Source of the DNA: CBIFWW01 sp966186435
Lineage (GTDB): Bacteria > Pseudomonadota > Gammaproteobacteria > Enterobacterales > Enterobacteriaceae
Direction: 5' to 3'
NCBI GenBank assembly: GCA_966186435.1
Contig: CBIFWW010000176.1
Coordinates: 1-6,303 of the forward strand
DNA: 6,303 nucleotides
Part shown: positions 1 to 6,146 of the stretch, in pieces
How the letters are laid out: every line of letters starts with the position of its first letter
How positions within the stretch are numbered: position 1 is the first letter of the stretch
Program-made: the position numbers and the translations under genes
Notes under the pieces: model-generated
What the model was told of the DNA's origin: nothing
Seen by the model: the letters and a program-made list of their open reading frames with translations, nothing else
The model's database searches: none

Positions 1-194
1 GGGTAACCCGATTTATCCACGGCCATGCTTAATGATAGCTAATGGCTCTGTTTAGAATGTGGTTTACCAATTTGCGATCTTCCGCAAGGCGATCCTCGGG
101 AATTTGCCACCCTTCCTACAACGGTGTCCATACCATTAATGCCGGTGAATTCACGCGCGCTAAAATGGGCTAATTCAACCTAATTTTCACGAGA
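1..194. other. Upstream region of the isomerase gene, no supported gene
   Basis: No reading frame here is long enough or recognisable enough to call a gene. Visible structure is small: an imperfect inverted repeat (GCCAT at 22-26, ATGGC at 42-46), a TTGCG/CGCAA hairpin (72-76 and 83-87), a perfect 10-bp palindrome GTGAATTCAC (145-154), a TAAAAT box at 161-166 that could be a -10 element but has no good -35 partner, and CTAATT repeated 10 bp apart (170-175 and 180-185). The promoter of the downstream gene is probably within this stretch, but I cannot fix it. Confidence 0.5.
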
Positions 195-205
195 GTGATG
201 GCCCC

Positions 206-211
206 AGGAGG
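206..211 (+). promoter_or_regulatory. Shine-Dalgarno site that decides the isomerase start
   Basis: A perfect AGGAGG lies 4 nt upstream of the ATG at 216. The frame is also open upstream, with a GTG at 195 and an ATG at 198, but these precede the AGGAGG and have no comparable site of their own. The protein from 216 begins MKPRKIGLFGIG, a natural N-terminus for this fold (charged residues, then the first beta strand). I therefore prefer 216. Confidence 0.75.
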
Positions 212-215
212 CGAG

Positions 216-1637
216 ATGAAACCACGCAAAATAGGCTTGTTCGGGATTGGCCTTGAAACCTACTGGCCCCAGTTTTCTGGCCTGAAATCCCAGCTTGAGG
301 GCTACCTCAACACCGTGGCCGGGCGGCTCACTCAGGATCAGCAACAGGTTATCAACGTTGGTCTGGTGGATAGCCTGGCGGCGGCAGACCGTGCCACCGA
401 ATGCTTTGAAGCGCAGCGGGTCGATGCCCTGGTGCTGTATATCACCACTTACGCGTTGAGTTCCACGGTACTGCCGTTGGTCCAGCGCCTTAAGCTGCCG
501 GTGCTGATCCTGGCACTCCAGCCGGAGCCTTGCGTACCGGTGGCCGCCATTAACCAGCTCGCCGATCGGGGTGCGCGCACCGGGCAGTGGCTGGCCCATT
601 GCCAGGCCTGTAGTGCACCTGAGCTGGTCAACGTTTTCCAGCGGGCCGGGGTGGATTATCACCTGGTGGTGGGGCACCTCGACGACGATATTGCCTGGGA
701 AGAAACCGCCGACTATCTCACCGCACTTAGGGTGAAACAGGCGCTGGCGCACACCCAGGTGGGTGTATTGGGCCACTACTACAACGGCATGTATGACGTC
801 TATTCCAACATGACCAACCTCTCCGCCCGGCTGGGGGTACGCTTCAGTGTGCTGGAAGTGGATGAACTGGTGGCCTATGCCGGGCAAATCAGCGATGACG
901 ACCGCGAGCGTAAATACCATGAACTGCGTGAAGTGATGGATATCGACGCCAGCTGCCCGCCGGAGGAACTCACCCGGGCTGCCACCACCGCCGTGGCGCT
1001 GGATCGTCTGGCGCAGCGCCACGGCCTCGGGGCCTTGGCCTATTACTATGAAGGCGCCCCCGACTCAGACCATGAGAACGCCATGACCTCGGTAATTATG
1101 GGTAACACCCTGCTCACCGCCCGGGGGGTTCCGGTAGCGGGCGAGTGCGAAATCAAAAACGTGCTGGCGATGAAAATCCTCAGCCTGATGGGGGCCGGAG
1201 GCTCGTTCTCTGAACCCTATGGCATTAACTTTACCGCCGACACGGTGCAGTGGGGCCACGATGGGCCTGCCCATCCACTGATGGCCGAAGGCCGGGTCAA
1301 TTTAGTGCCGCTGCCGGTATACCACGGCAAACCGGGCAAAGGGGTGTCGATACAGATGACGGTCGCCCCGGGGCCGGTGACGTTCCTCTCCGTGGTGGAG
1401 CATCGGGATGGCCGGGTGACCTTGCAGTATGCCCACGGTGAGGCGGTCGCCGATGACACGCTGGATATCGGTAATACCAATAGCCATTACCGCTTTGGCT
1501 GCGGCGCGCGGGCCTTTACCCGCCTGTGGTGCGAAGGTGGCGCGGCCCACCACTGCGCCATCGGCCGGGGCCACGTGGGGCCAGTGCTGGAACAGTTGGC
1601 GGCATTACTAGGGGTGGAAACGCTAAGAGTGGCCTGA
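216..1637 (+). CDS. L-arabinose/L-fucose isomerase family protein
   Basis: A 473-residue protein of the sugar isomerase superfamily that contains AraA and FucI; such enzymes interconvert aldoses and ketoses in the cytoplasm using a divalent metal. Aligned by eye to E. coli AraA from memory, all four metal ligands have counterparts: E310 (in AGECEIKN, for E306), E333 (in SFSEPYGIN, for E333), H348 (in QWGHDG, for H350) and H446 (in GGAAHHCAIG, for H450). The N-terminal half (IGLFGIGLETYW, then VGVLGHYYNGMYDV around residues 180-195) fits the Rossmann-like domains, and the C-terminal third is the beta-rich cap. Overall identity to AraA is low, so the substrate is not predictable; arabinose itself is not implied. 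No kinase, transporter or regulator gene is visible beside it. It is followed by its own terminator and converges on pgi, so it looks monocistronic here or the last gene of a transcript entering from the left. The frame is intact throughout. Confidence 0.85.
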   Translation: MKPRKIGLFGIGLETYWPQFSGLKSQLEGYLNTVAGRLTQDQQQVINVGLVDSLAAADRATECFEAQRVDALVLYITTYALSSTVLPLVQRLKLPVLILALQPEPCVPVAAINQLADRGARTGQWLAHCQACSAPELVNVFQRAGVDYHLVVGHLDDDIAWEETADYLTALRVKQALAHTQVGVLGHYYNGMYDVYSNMTNLSARLGVRFSVLEVDELVAYAGQISDDDRERKYHELREVMDIDASCPPEELTRAATTAVALDRLAQRHGLGALAYYYEGAPDSDHENAMTSVIMGNTLLTARGVPVAGECEIKNVLAMKILSLMGAGGSFSEPYGINFTADTVQWGHDGPAHPLMAEGRVNLVPLPVYHGKPGKGVSIQMTVAPGPVTFLSVVEHRDGRVTLQYAHGEAVADDTLDIGNTNSHYRFGCGARAFTRLWCEGGAAHHCAIGRGHVGPVLEQLAALLGVETLRVA

Positions 1638-1650
1638 TACCACAAATAAC

Positions 1651-1679
1651 AACGCCGGCATTACGCCGGCGTTTTTTTT
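1651..1679 (+). terminator. Rho-independent terminator of the isomerase gene
   Basis: A 9-bp perfect stem (AACGCCGGC at 1651-1659 with GCCGGCGTT at 1665-1673) closes a 5-nt loop, and the T-run continues to 1679. It starts 13 nt after the isomerase stop codon. Read on the minus strand the same hairpin is followed by GTTATTTG, a poorer U-tract, so it may also act as a weaker terminator for pgi, which ends at 1691. Confidence 0.9.
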
Positions 1680-1690
1680 ATGGCTGCTTA

Positions 1691-3340
1691 TCAGGCACGC
1701 CAAGATTTGTAGCGGTTAATCAAACCGTTGGTGGAGCTATCGTGGCTGGATACTTCCGCCCCGTCTTTCAGCTCTGGCAGGATGCGATTAGCCAGCTGTT
1801 TACCCAGCTCCACGCCCCACTGGTCGAAGGTGAAGATATTCAGGATCGCGCCCTGAGTGAAGATTTTGTGCTCGTACAGCGCGATCAACGCACCCAGGCT
1901 GAACGGGGTGATTTCGCGCAGCATGATGGAGTTGGTCGGGCGGTTACCCTGGAACACTTTAAACGGCACCACGTTATCGAGGGTGGCCGGATCTTTACCC
2001 TGGTCACGGAACTCTTGCTCAACCACTTCGCGGGATTTACCAAAGGCCAGGGCCTCGGTCTGGGCGAAGAAGTTAGACAGTAATTTCGGATGGTGGTCAG
2101 ACAGCGGATTGTGAGTAATCGCCGGGGCAATAAAGTCACAAGGAACCATTTTGGTGCCCTGGTGGATCAGCTGGTAGAACGCGTGCTGGCCGTTGGTGCC
2201 TGGCTCACCCCAGATGATTGGGCCAGTCTGGTAATCCACTGGGCTGCCGTTACGGTCAACATATTTGCCGTTGGATTCCATGTTGCCCTGCTGAAAGTAA
2301 GCGGCAAAACGGTGCATGTATTGGTCGTAAGGCAGGATGGCTTCGGTTTCCGCACCAAAGAAGTTGTTGTACCAGATACCGATCAGCGCCAGCAGCACCG
2401 GCAGGTTTTTCTCAGGCGCGGTATGGGCAAAGTGCTGGTCCATTTCGTGAGCGCCGCTCAACAACTGGACAAAGTTATCAAAGCCCACGGAGAGGATAAT
2501 GGACAGACCGATGGCAGACCACAGGGAGTAACGGCCACCCACCCAATCCCAGAACTCAAACATGTTGGCGGTATCAATACCGAACTCACCCACCGCTTTA
2601 CCGTTGGTGGACAGCGCAGCAAAGTGTTTGGCCACGTGTTGCTGGTCGCCGGCGGTTTTCAGGAACCAGTCGCGGGCGCTGTGGGCGTTGGTCATGGTTT
2701 CCTGGGTGGTGAAGGTCTTGGAGGCTACCAGGAACAGGGTGGTTTCCGGGTTCACGCCCTTCAGCACTTCCGCAATATGGGTGCCATCCACGTTAGACAC
2801 AAAGTGCATGTTCAGGTGGTTTTTGTAGGGGCGCAGCGCCTCGGTCACCATGAAGGGGCCAAGGTCAGACCCACCGATACCGATGTTCACTACGTCAGTG
2901 ATGGTTTTGCCGGTGTAGCCTTTCCAGCTACCGCTGATGATGGCTTCGGAGAAGTGCTTCATTTTCTCCAGCACGGCATTCACTTCCGGCATCACATCTT
3001 TGCCGTCCACCATGATCGGGGTGTTGCTACGGTTGCGCAGGGCAACGTGTAGTACGGCGCGGTCTTCGGTACGGTTGATCTTCTCACCGGAGAACATGGA
3101 TTTAATAGCACCCGCCAGATCGGTTTCCTTCGCCAGAGCCTGGAGCTTAGTCAGCGTCTCTTCAGTAATGCGGTTTTTGGAGAAGTCCACCAGCATCAAA
3201 TCGTCGAAGGTTGCGGAGAATTTAGTGAAACGATCGCCATCTTTTGCGAACAGATCCGCAAGGGTGACATCTTTCATTTCAGCGTAGTGTTTTTCGAGGG
3301 CCTGCCAGGCGGCAGTTTGTGTCGGGTTGATGTTTTTCAT
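1691..3340 (-). CDS. pgi: Glucose-6-phosphate isomerase
   Basis: Interconverts glucose 6-phosphate and fructose 6-phosphate in the cytoplasm, the second step of glycolysis and a step of gluconeogenesis. From the ATG at 3340 the protein has 549 residues, the E. coli length. Family signatures are present: NIGIGGSDLGP (sugar-phosphate binding), FWDWVGGRYSLWSAIG, GEPGTNGQHAFYQL and FDQWGVELGKQLA. The catalytic residues fall at the expected E. coli positions: E355 (in NMESNGKY), H386 (in GTNGQH) and K514 (in GVELGK). An in-frame TTG lies two codons upstream at 3346, but the ATG is preferred: it gives the canonical MKNINPTQ start and has an AAAGAG ribosome-binding site 9 nt upstream. The leader just before the ATG closely resembles the E. 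coli pgi leader as I recall it. Transcribed divergently from lysC and convergent with the isomerase gene. No disruption is visible. Confidence 0.98.
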   Translation of the reverse strand: MKNINPTQTAAWQALEKHYAEMKDVTLADLFAKDGDRFTKFSATFDDLMLVDFSKNRITEETLTKLQALAKETDLAGAIKSMFSGEKINRTEDRAVLHVALRNRSNTPIMVDGKDVMPEVNAVLEKMKHFSEAIISGSWKGYTGKTITDVVNIGIGGSDLGPFMVTEALRPYKNHLNMHFVSNVDGTHIAEVLKGVNPETTLFLVASKTFTTQETMTNAHSARDWFLKTAGDQQHVAKHFAALSTNGKAVGEFGIDTANMFEFWDWVGGRYSLWSAIGLSIILSVGFDNFVQLLSGAHEMDQHFAHTAPEKNLPVLLALIGIWYNNFFGAETEAILPYDQYMHRFAAYFQQGNMESNGKYVDRNGSPVDYQTGPIIWGEPGTNGQHAFYQLIHQGTKMVPCDFIAPAITHNPLSDHHPKLLSNFFAQTEALAFGKSREVVEQEFRDQGKDPATLDNVVPFKVFQGNRPTNSIMLREITPFSLGALIALYEHKIFTQGAILNIFTFDQWGVELGKQLANRILPELKDGAEVSSHDSSTNGLINRYKSWRA

Positions 3341-3380
3341 TAGCAATACTCTTTCGATTTGAGAATTGTGGCTGAGGTCG

Positions 3381-3386
3381 ATTGTA
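3381..3386 (-). promoter_or_regulatory. Candidate -10 element for pgi
   Basis: On the minus strand TACAAT (5 of 6 to consensus) lies about 40 nt upstream of the pgi ATG, giving a short leader of roughly 34 nt. No convincing -35 box is found 16-18 nt upstream, so an activator or an extended element might be needed, or the true promoter may lie elsewhere. The box sits inside a weak dyad (GAGG at 3374-3377, CCTC at 3390-3393). Confidence 0.35.
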
Positions 3387-3504
3387 GCGCCTCAAAACAG
3401 AGATGCGATGAATTTTGTGTATTTATCCCTTCAATTACCAGGGACAAATGTGCGTTTATCATGTTAAGCCGCTGGGAAGTCCAGTTAATAAGCCCCAAAT
3501 TAAT

Positions 3505-3518
3505 ACCTGCCGGCAGGT
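3505..3518. repeat. 14-bp perfect palindrome between pgi and lysC
   Basis: ACCTGCCGGCAGGT equals its own reverse complement. It is centred about 40 bp upstream of the candidate lysC -35 box and is embedded in AT-rich DNA on both sides. It could be a protein-binding operator, or, if transcribed, a hairpin with a 5-bp stem and CCGG loop followed by TTATTATTT. The E. coli lysC leader, as I recall it, begins with a similar ACCTGC...GCAGG hairpin next to the riboswitch, so this may be a displaced relic of that element. Function is not established. Confidence 0.6.
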
Positions 3519-3550
3519 TATTATTTCCTCTTATCTGAGCCGGGTATTCG

Positions 3551-3577
3551 TTGACAACATATCGCTAACAATTTAAT
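3551..3577 (+). promoter_or_regulatory. Candidate sigma-70 promoter of lysC
   Basis: A consensus -35 box TTGACA (3551-3556) is followed after 15 bp by TTTAAT (3572-3577, 5 of 6 to the -10 consensus). The spacer is 2 bp shorter than ideal; at the optimal 17 bp the hexamer is TAATTC, a poor match. Transcription would begin near 3584-3586, giving a leader of about 118 nt. No other good TTGACA is present in the intergenic region on this strand. Confidence 0.5.
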
Positions 3578-3584
3578 TCTAAAG

Positions 3585-3702
3585 GCCTCACTTGCCCTTA
3601 AGGCGCAACCCAAAGAGGCGCACCGCACAGGTTCTGCAACCCTTTGTGCCAAGGCTGACATCTAAATCGCCATCAATAATGGCACCCTGACACGAGGTTA
3701 TA
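3585..3702 (+). promoter_or_regulatory. Short lysC leader; probable remnant of a lysine-riboswitch leader
   Basis: In E. coli and relatives lysC is preceded by a lysine riboswitch (aptamer about 170 nt) that controls translation and mRNA decay. Here two short segments match my memory of that leader: AGAGGCGC (3614-3621), like the 5' edge of the aptamer core, and TTGTGCCAAGGCTGA (3644-3658) plus CCTGACACGAGG (3686-3697) just before lysC. Only about 30 nt separate 3614-3621 from 3644, so the aptamer helices cannot fit. TGTGCCAAGG (3645-3654) can pair imperfectly with CCCTGACACG (3685-3694), partly covering the ribosome-binding site GAGG (3694-3697, 5 nt before the ATG). A short upstream hairpin, GCACAGGTT (3625-3633) with AACC (3638-3641) and TGTGC (3645-3649), competes for the same bases. 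Pairings are read by eye and not energy-calculated. Confidence 0.6.
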
Positions 3703-5064
3703 ATGACTGAGATTTATTCCCCCCTGGTCGTGGCCAAATTTGGCGGCACCAGCGTTGCTGATTTTGATGCGATGAACCGCAGTGCAGACGTAGTGCTCTC
3801 CGACAGCCAGGTACGTCTGGTGGTACTTTCTGCCTCAGCGGGGGTAACCAACAATCTGGTGGCCCTGGCTGAAGGCATGGCACCAGAAGACCGGGCAGCC
3901 AGCCTCAACGCCCTGCGCCAAATCCAATATGCCATTGTCGACCGGTTTCAAAACCCGGATGTGATCCGCGAAGAGATCGACCGCCTGCTGGAGAACATCA
4001 GCACCTTGGCGGAAGCGGCTTCACTGGCCTCTTCTTGCGCGCTGACCGATGAATTAGTCAGCCACGGCGAACTGATCTCCACCCTGCTGTTTGTTGAAGT
4101 GCTGCGTGAACGTGACGTGGAGGTCCAATGGTTTGACGTGCGTAAAGTGATGCGTACCAGCGACCGCTTTGGCCGCGCCGAGCCGGATATCGCCGCCCTC
4201 TCTGAGCTGGCTGGATTGCAGCTGGCCCCACGGCTGGCAGAAGGCCTGGTGATCACCCAGGGCTTTATCGGTAGTGAAGCTACTGGCCGTACCACCACAC
4301 TTGGCCGCGGCGGCAGCGACTATACCGCAGCCCTGCTGGGCGAAGCCCTCCACGCCAATCGGGTGGATATTTGGACTGACGTACCGGGAATCTATACCAC
4401 CGACCCGCGCATCGCCCCAGCCGCCCGCCGCATTGATCAAATTGCCTTTGCCGAAGCAGCAGAAATGGCAACCTTTGGGGCCAAAATTCTCCACCCGGCT
4501 ACTCTGCTGCCCGCTGTACGTAGCGATATCCCGGTGTTTGTTGGCTCCAGCAAAGAACCAAAAGCCGGTGGCACCCTGGTGTGCAACCAGACCGCCAATG
4601 CGCCGCTGTTCCGCGCCCTGGCCCTGCGCCGCAAGCAAACCTTACTGACACTGCACAGCCTGAATATGCTGCACTCCCGCGGCTTCCTGGCGGAGGTGTT
4701 CGGCATCCTGGCGCGCCACAATATTTCAGTGGATCTGATTACTACCTCAGAAGTCAGCATCGCCCTGACCTTGGACACCACCGGCTCTACCTCCACCGGG
4801 GACACCCTGCTCACTCAATCCCTGCTGATGGAGCTTTCCTCCCTGTGCCGGGTTGAAGTGGAAGAGAACCTGGCCCTGGTGGCACTGATCGGCAACAACC
4901 TTTCCCGCGCCTGCGGCGTCGGCAAAGAGGTCTTCGGGGTGCTTGAACCTTTCAACATCCGCATGATCTGTTACGGCGCCTCCAGCCATAACCTGTGTTT
5001 CCTGGTGCCCGGCGACGACGCCGAACAGGTGGTGCAGAAACTTCATCACAATCTGTTTGAATAA
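3703..5064 (+). CDS. lysC: Lysine-sensitive aspartokinase III
   Basis: Phosphorylates aspartate to 4-aspartyl phosphate, the first step of the pathway to lysine, methionine and threonine, in the cytoplasm. The protein has 453 residues, 4 more than E. coli LysC, all at the N-terminus. The amino-acid kinase domain (about 1-300) shows KFGGTS at 12-17 and GRGGSDYTAALL from 201. Two ACT domains follow; the segment from M322 (NMLHSRGF) to ISVDLITTSEVS (341-352) corresponds to the E. coli lysine-binding region with residues shifted by 4 (M318 to M322, D340 to D344, T344 to T348, S345 to S349), so lysine feedback inhibition is expected to be intact. There is no fused homoserine dehydrogenase domain, which separates it from ThrA and MetL. 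It is divergent from pgi, has GAGG 5 nt before the ATG, and ends within the bidirectional terminator. The protein looks normal although its leader does not. Confidence 0.97.
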   Translation: MTEIYSPLVVAKFGGTSVADFDAMNRSADVVLSDSQVRLVVLSASAGVTNNLVALAEGMAPEDRAASLNALRQIQYAIVDRFQNPDVIREEIDRLLENISTLAEAASLASSCALTDELVSHGELISTLLFVEVLRERDVEVQWFDVRKVMRTSDRFGRAEPDIAALSELAGLQLAPRLAEGLVITQGFIGSEATGRTTTLGRGGSDYTAALLGEALHANRVDIWTDVPGIYTTDPRIAPAARRIDQIAFAEAAEMATFGAKILHPATLLPAVRSDIPVFVGSSKEPKAGGTLVCNQTANAPLFRALALRRKQTLLTLHSLNMLHSRGFLAEVFGILARHNISVDLITTSEVSIALTLDTTGSTSTGDTLLTQSLLMELSSLCRVEVEENLALVALIGNNLSRACGVGKEVFGVLEPFNIRMICYGASSHNLCFLVPGDDAEQVVQKLHHNLFE

Positions 5065-5100
5065 GAAAAGGCCCGGTCAACGATGCCGGGCCTTTTCTTA
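5062..5100. terminator. Bidirectional terminator that includes both stop codons
   Basis: A 15-bp perfect inverted repeat (5062-5076 and 5086-5100) encloses a 9-nt loop TCAACGATG. The stem has a GGCCCGG/CCGGGCC core flanked by AAGAAAA/TTTTCTT, so each strand presents a GC-rich hairpin followed by TTTTCTTA, suiting termination of both lysC (+) and rlaP (-). The outermost three base pairs are the lysC TAA (5062-5064) and the complement of the rlaP TAA (5098-5100). Confidence 0.9.
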
Positions 5101-5886
5101 TGGTGCCATGACGGTATTCATTAATAGCTTGTCCAGGGCGCTTGTCTCGCCCTGACGGCTGTCGGGTAAATCTCCGGCATTTTCACCTCGGGCCAGTTCA
5201 GACGTCAGAAACTGGTGAAGTAGCGGCAGACGTGGGCCATATTGCGCTTCTCCCGCCTGTTTCTTATGCTCCAGTAACGTGTCGATCTCGTTGCGAAGCC
5301 CGGCTTCCAGTTCACCCCCTTCCAGCAACCGGGCAAAACGTACCGGTGGTTCACCCTTACCTGACTCTATCCAGCGAACCGCCAACAATGGGCGGAGAAC
5401 ATAAAGGTACTTCTTCAGACGTACCTCATCCCCCTGGAGATAGCCACGGAAGTTTTTACTGGCCATTGAGTAATAATGCCAACGGGCTTTCAACGGAGAG
5501 AACCACTGCGGCACTTCCGCCCTTAAGGCATCCATTACCGGTTTTTCCTGCCGATAGATAACGGGGGAATTCAGCCACTCTATAAGCGTTGGGTTAGCAC
5601 TCTTCAACAAACGCAGCGCCTTTCGCCATTCCCAGCCGCTCACATCCAACTCGTCATCTATCGGTAACTCAATAACATCCCTGCCTGGTTCTACCCGTAG
5701 GTACCATTCAGGGGGATGAACATATAAAAACCGCACATCGTAATCGCTGTCTGGTGAAGCGAACCCCCAGGCCCGGCTACCAGATTCACAGGCGAATAGC
5801 ACTTTGACGCCAAAACGCTGCTCTACTTCTATTAACTGCTGTTCAACCCGCTGACGCATTTCGGCGCTGACATCGTTATCTGCCAT
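5098..5886 (-). CDS. rlaP: RlaP-type DNA polymerase beta-family nucleotidyltransferase
   Basis: A 262-residue member of the RlaP family (formerly YcgL-like, COG3541), minimal nucleotidyltransferases predicted to act in RNA repair or modification. The fold signature is clear: FACESGSRAWGFASPDSDYDVRFLY holds the G36-S37 pair and metal-binding D48 and D50; D81 in DDELDVSGWEW is the likely third carboxylate. The rest (WRKALRLLKSANPTLIEWLNSP, KNFRGYLQG, KKYLYVLRPLLAVRWIE) is the conserved helical region of the family. Length is normal and the active site looks complete, so the enzyme is probably functional. Start at 5886: AAGGA (5895-5899 on this strand) lies 8 nt upstream, within the final codons of the decayed slipin gene, only 4 nt beyond its stop, indicating an original slipin-rlaP operon. 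What now transcribes it is unclear. It converges on lysC. The biochemical substrate is not known from the sequence. Confidence 0.85.
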   Translation of the reverse strand: MADNDVSAEMRQRVEQQLIEVEQRFGVKVLFACESGSRAWGFASPDSDYDVRFLYVHPPEWYLRVEPGRDVIELPIDDELDVSGWEWRKALRLLKSANPTLIEWLNSPVIYRQEKPVMDALRAEVPQWFSPLKARWHYYSMASKNFRGYLQGDEVRLKKYLYVLRPLLAVRWIESGKGEPPVRFARLLEGGELEAGLRNEIDTLLEHKKQAGEAQYGPRLPLLHQFLTSELARGENAGDLPDSRQGETSALDKLLMNTVMAP

Positions 5887-5890
5887 TGTT

Positions 5891-6146
5891 TTATCCTTTT
5901 ATATTCAACAATCCGTTGAGCACCTGATCAAGCCCCCCAAATACGGAGATTTTATCAATGCGCTCCGCTACCCTTTCCAGGGTTTCCATTTCCCTAAGAC
6001 GCAATGCTACCGGGTTGTTTTCCATCACTGGAGGCAACATCTATACCAAATGCCAGCATGCGGGTTTTAACCTGTGTGCTAACCATTTCATCGATGGTTT
6101 CCTTTAAAAATCAGGTGCGGATGTTGAGGCGAAGCCACAGGGGAAT
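5891..6146 (-). pseudogene. Slipin (SPFH/band 7 protein) pseudogene, 3' remnant
   Basis: Minus-strand translation gives pieces of a slipin, a membrane-associated SPFH scaffold protein, in the right order but not one frame. The C-terminal piece (6028 down to 5891) reads VMENNPVALRLREMETLER, then VAERIDKISVFGGLDQVLNG and LLNIKG before TAA at 5893-5891, a typical slipin end. Upstream in another frame (6110-6030) lies FLKETIDEMVSTQVKTRML followed by AFGIDVAS, the segment that normally precedes the VGIKDIILPGEM-type stretch and the coiled coil (EAEKAAQAN...RRREETAATRS). That stretch, roughly 45 residues, is absent, and the join near 6028-6033 shifts the frame. A TGA at 6113-6111 interrupts further upstream, beyond which LWLRLNIRT (6140-6114) may be a bit of the SPFH domain. 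Losses plus stop and frame change argue for real decay rather than a single sequencing error. Family assignment is from memory. Confidence 0.75.

Noticed and set aside
195..215. Longer isomerase start at GTG 195 or ATG 198
   Set aside because: Both precede the perfect AGGAGG at 206-211, which serves the ATG at 216; the extra residues MMAPGGE would translate the ribosome-binding site itself.
180..1022. Long minus-strand open frame (280 codons) opposite the isomerase gene
   Set aside because: Shadow of the GC-rich isomerase coding sequence; no recognisable domain and no independent ribosome-binding site.
2090..3052. Long plus-strand open frame (320 codons) opposite pgi
   Set aside because: It lies wholly antisense to a highly conserved gene and its composition (rich in H, V, G, Q) is that of a shadow frame.
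3341..3346. TTG start adding two residues to pgi
   Set aside because: The ATG at 3340 gives the canonical 549-residue protein and is better placed relative to the AAAGAG ribosome-binding site.
3679..3690. Three-codon upstream frame (ATG GCA CCC TGA) in the lysC leader
   Set aside because: No Shine-Dalgarno sequence precedes it, and it falls inside the conserved pairing region; most likely chance.
3699..3704. Perfect TATAAT overlapping the lysC start codon
   Set aside because: No -35 box at 16-18 bp upstream, and transcription from it would start inside lysC.
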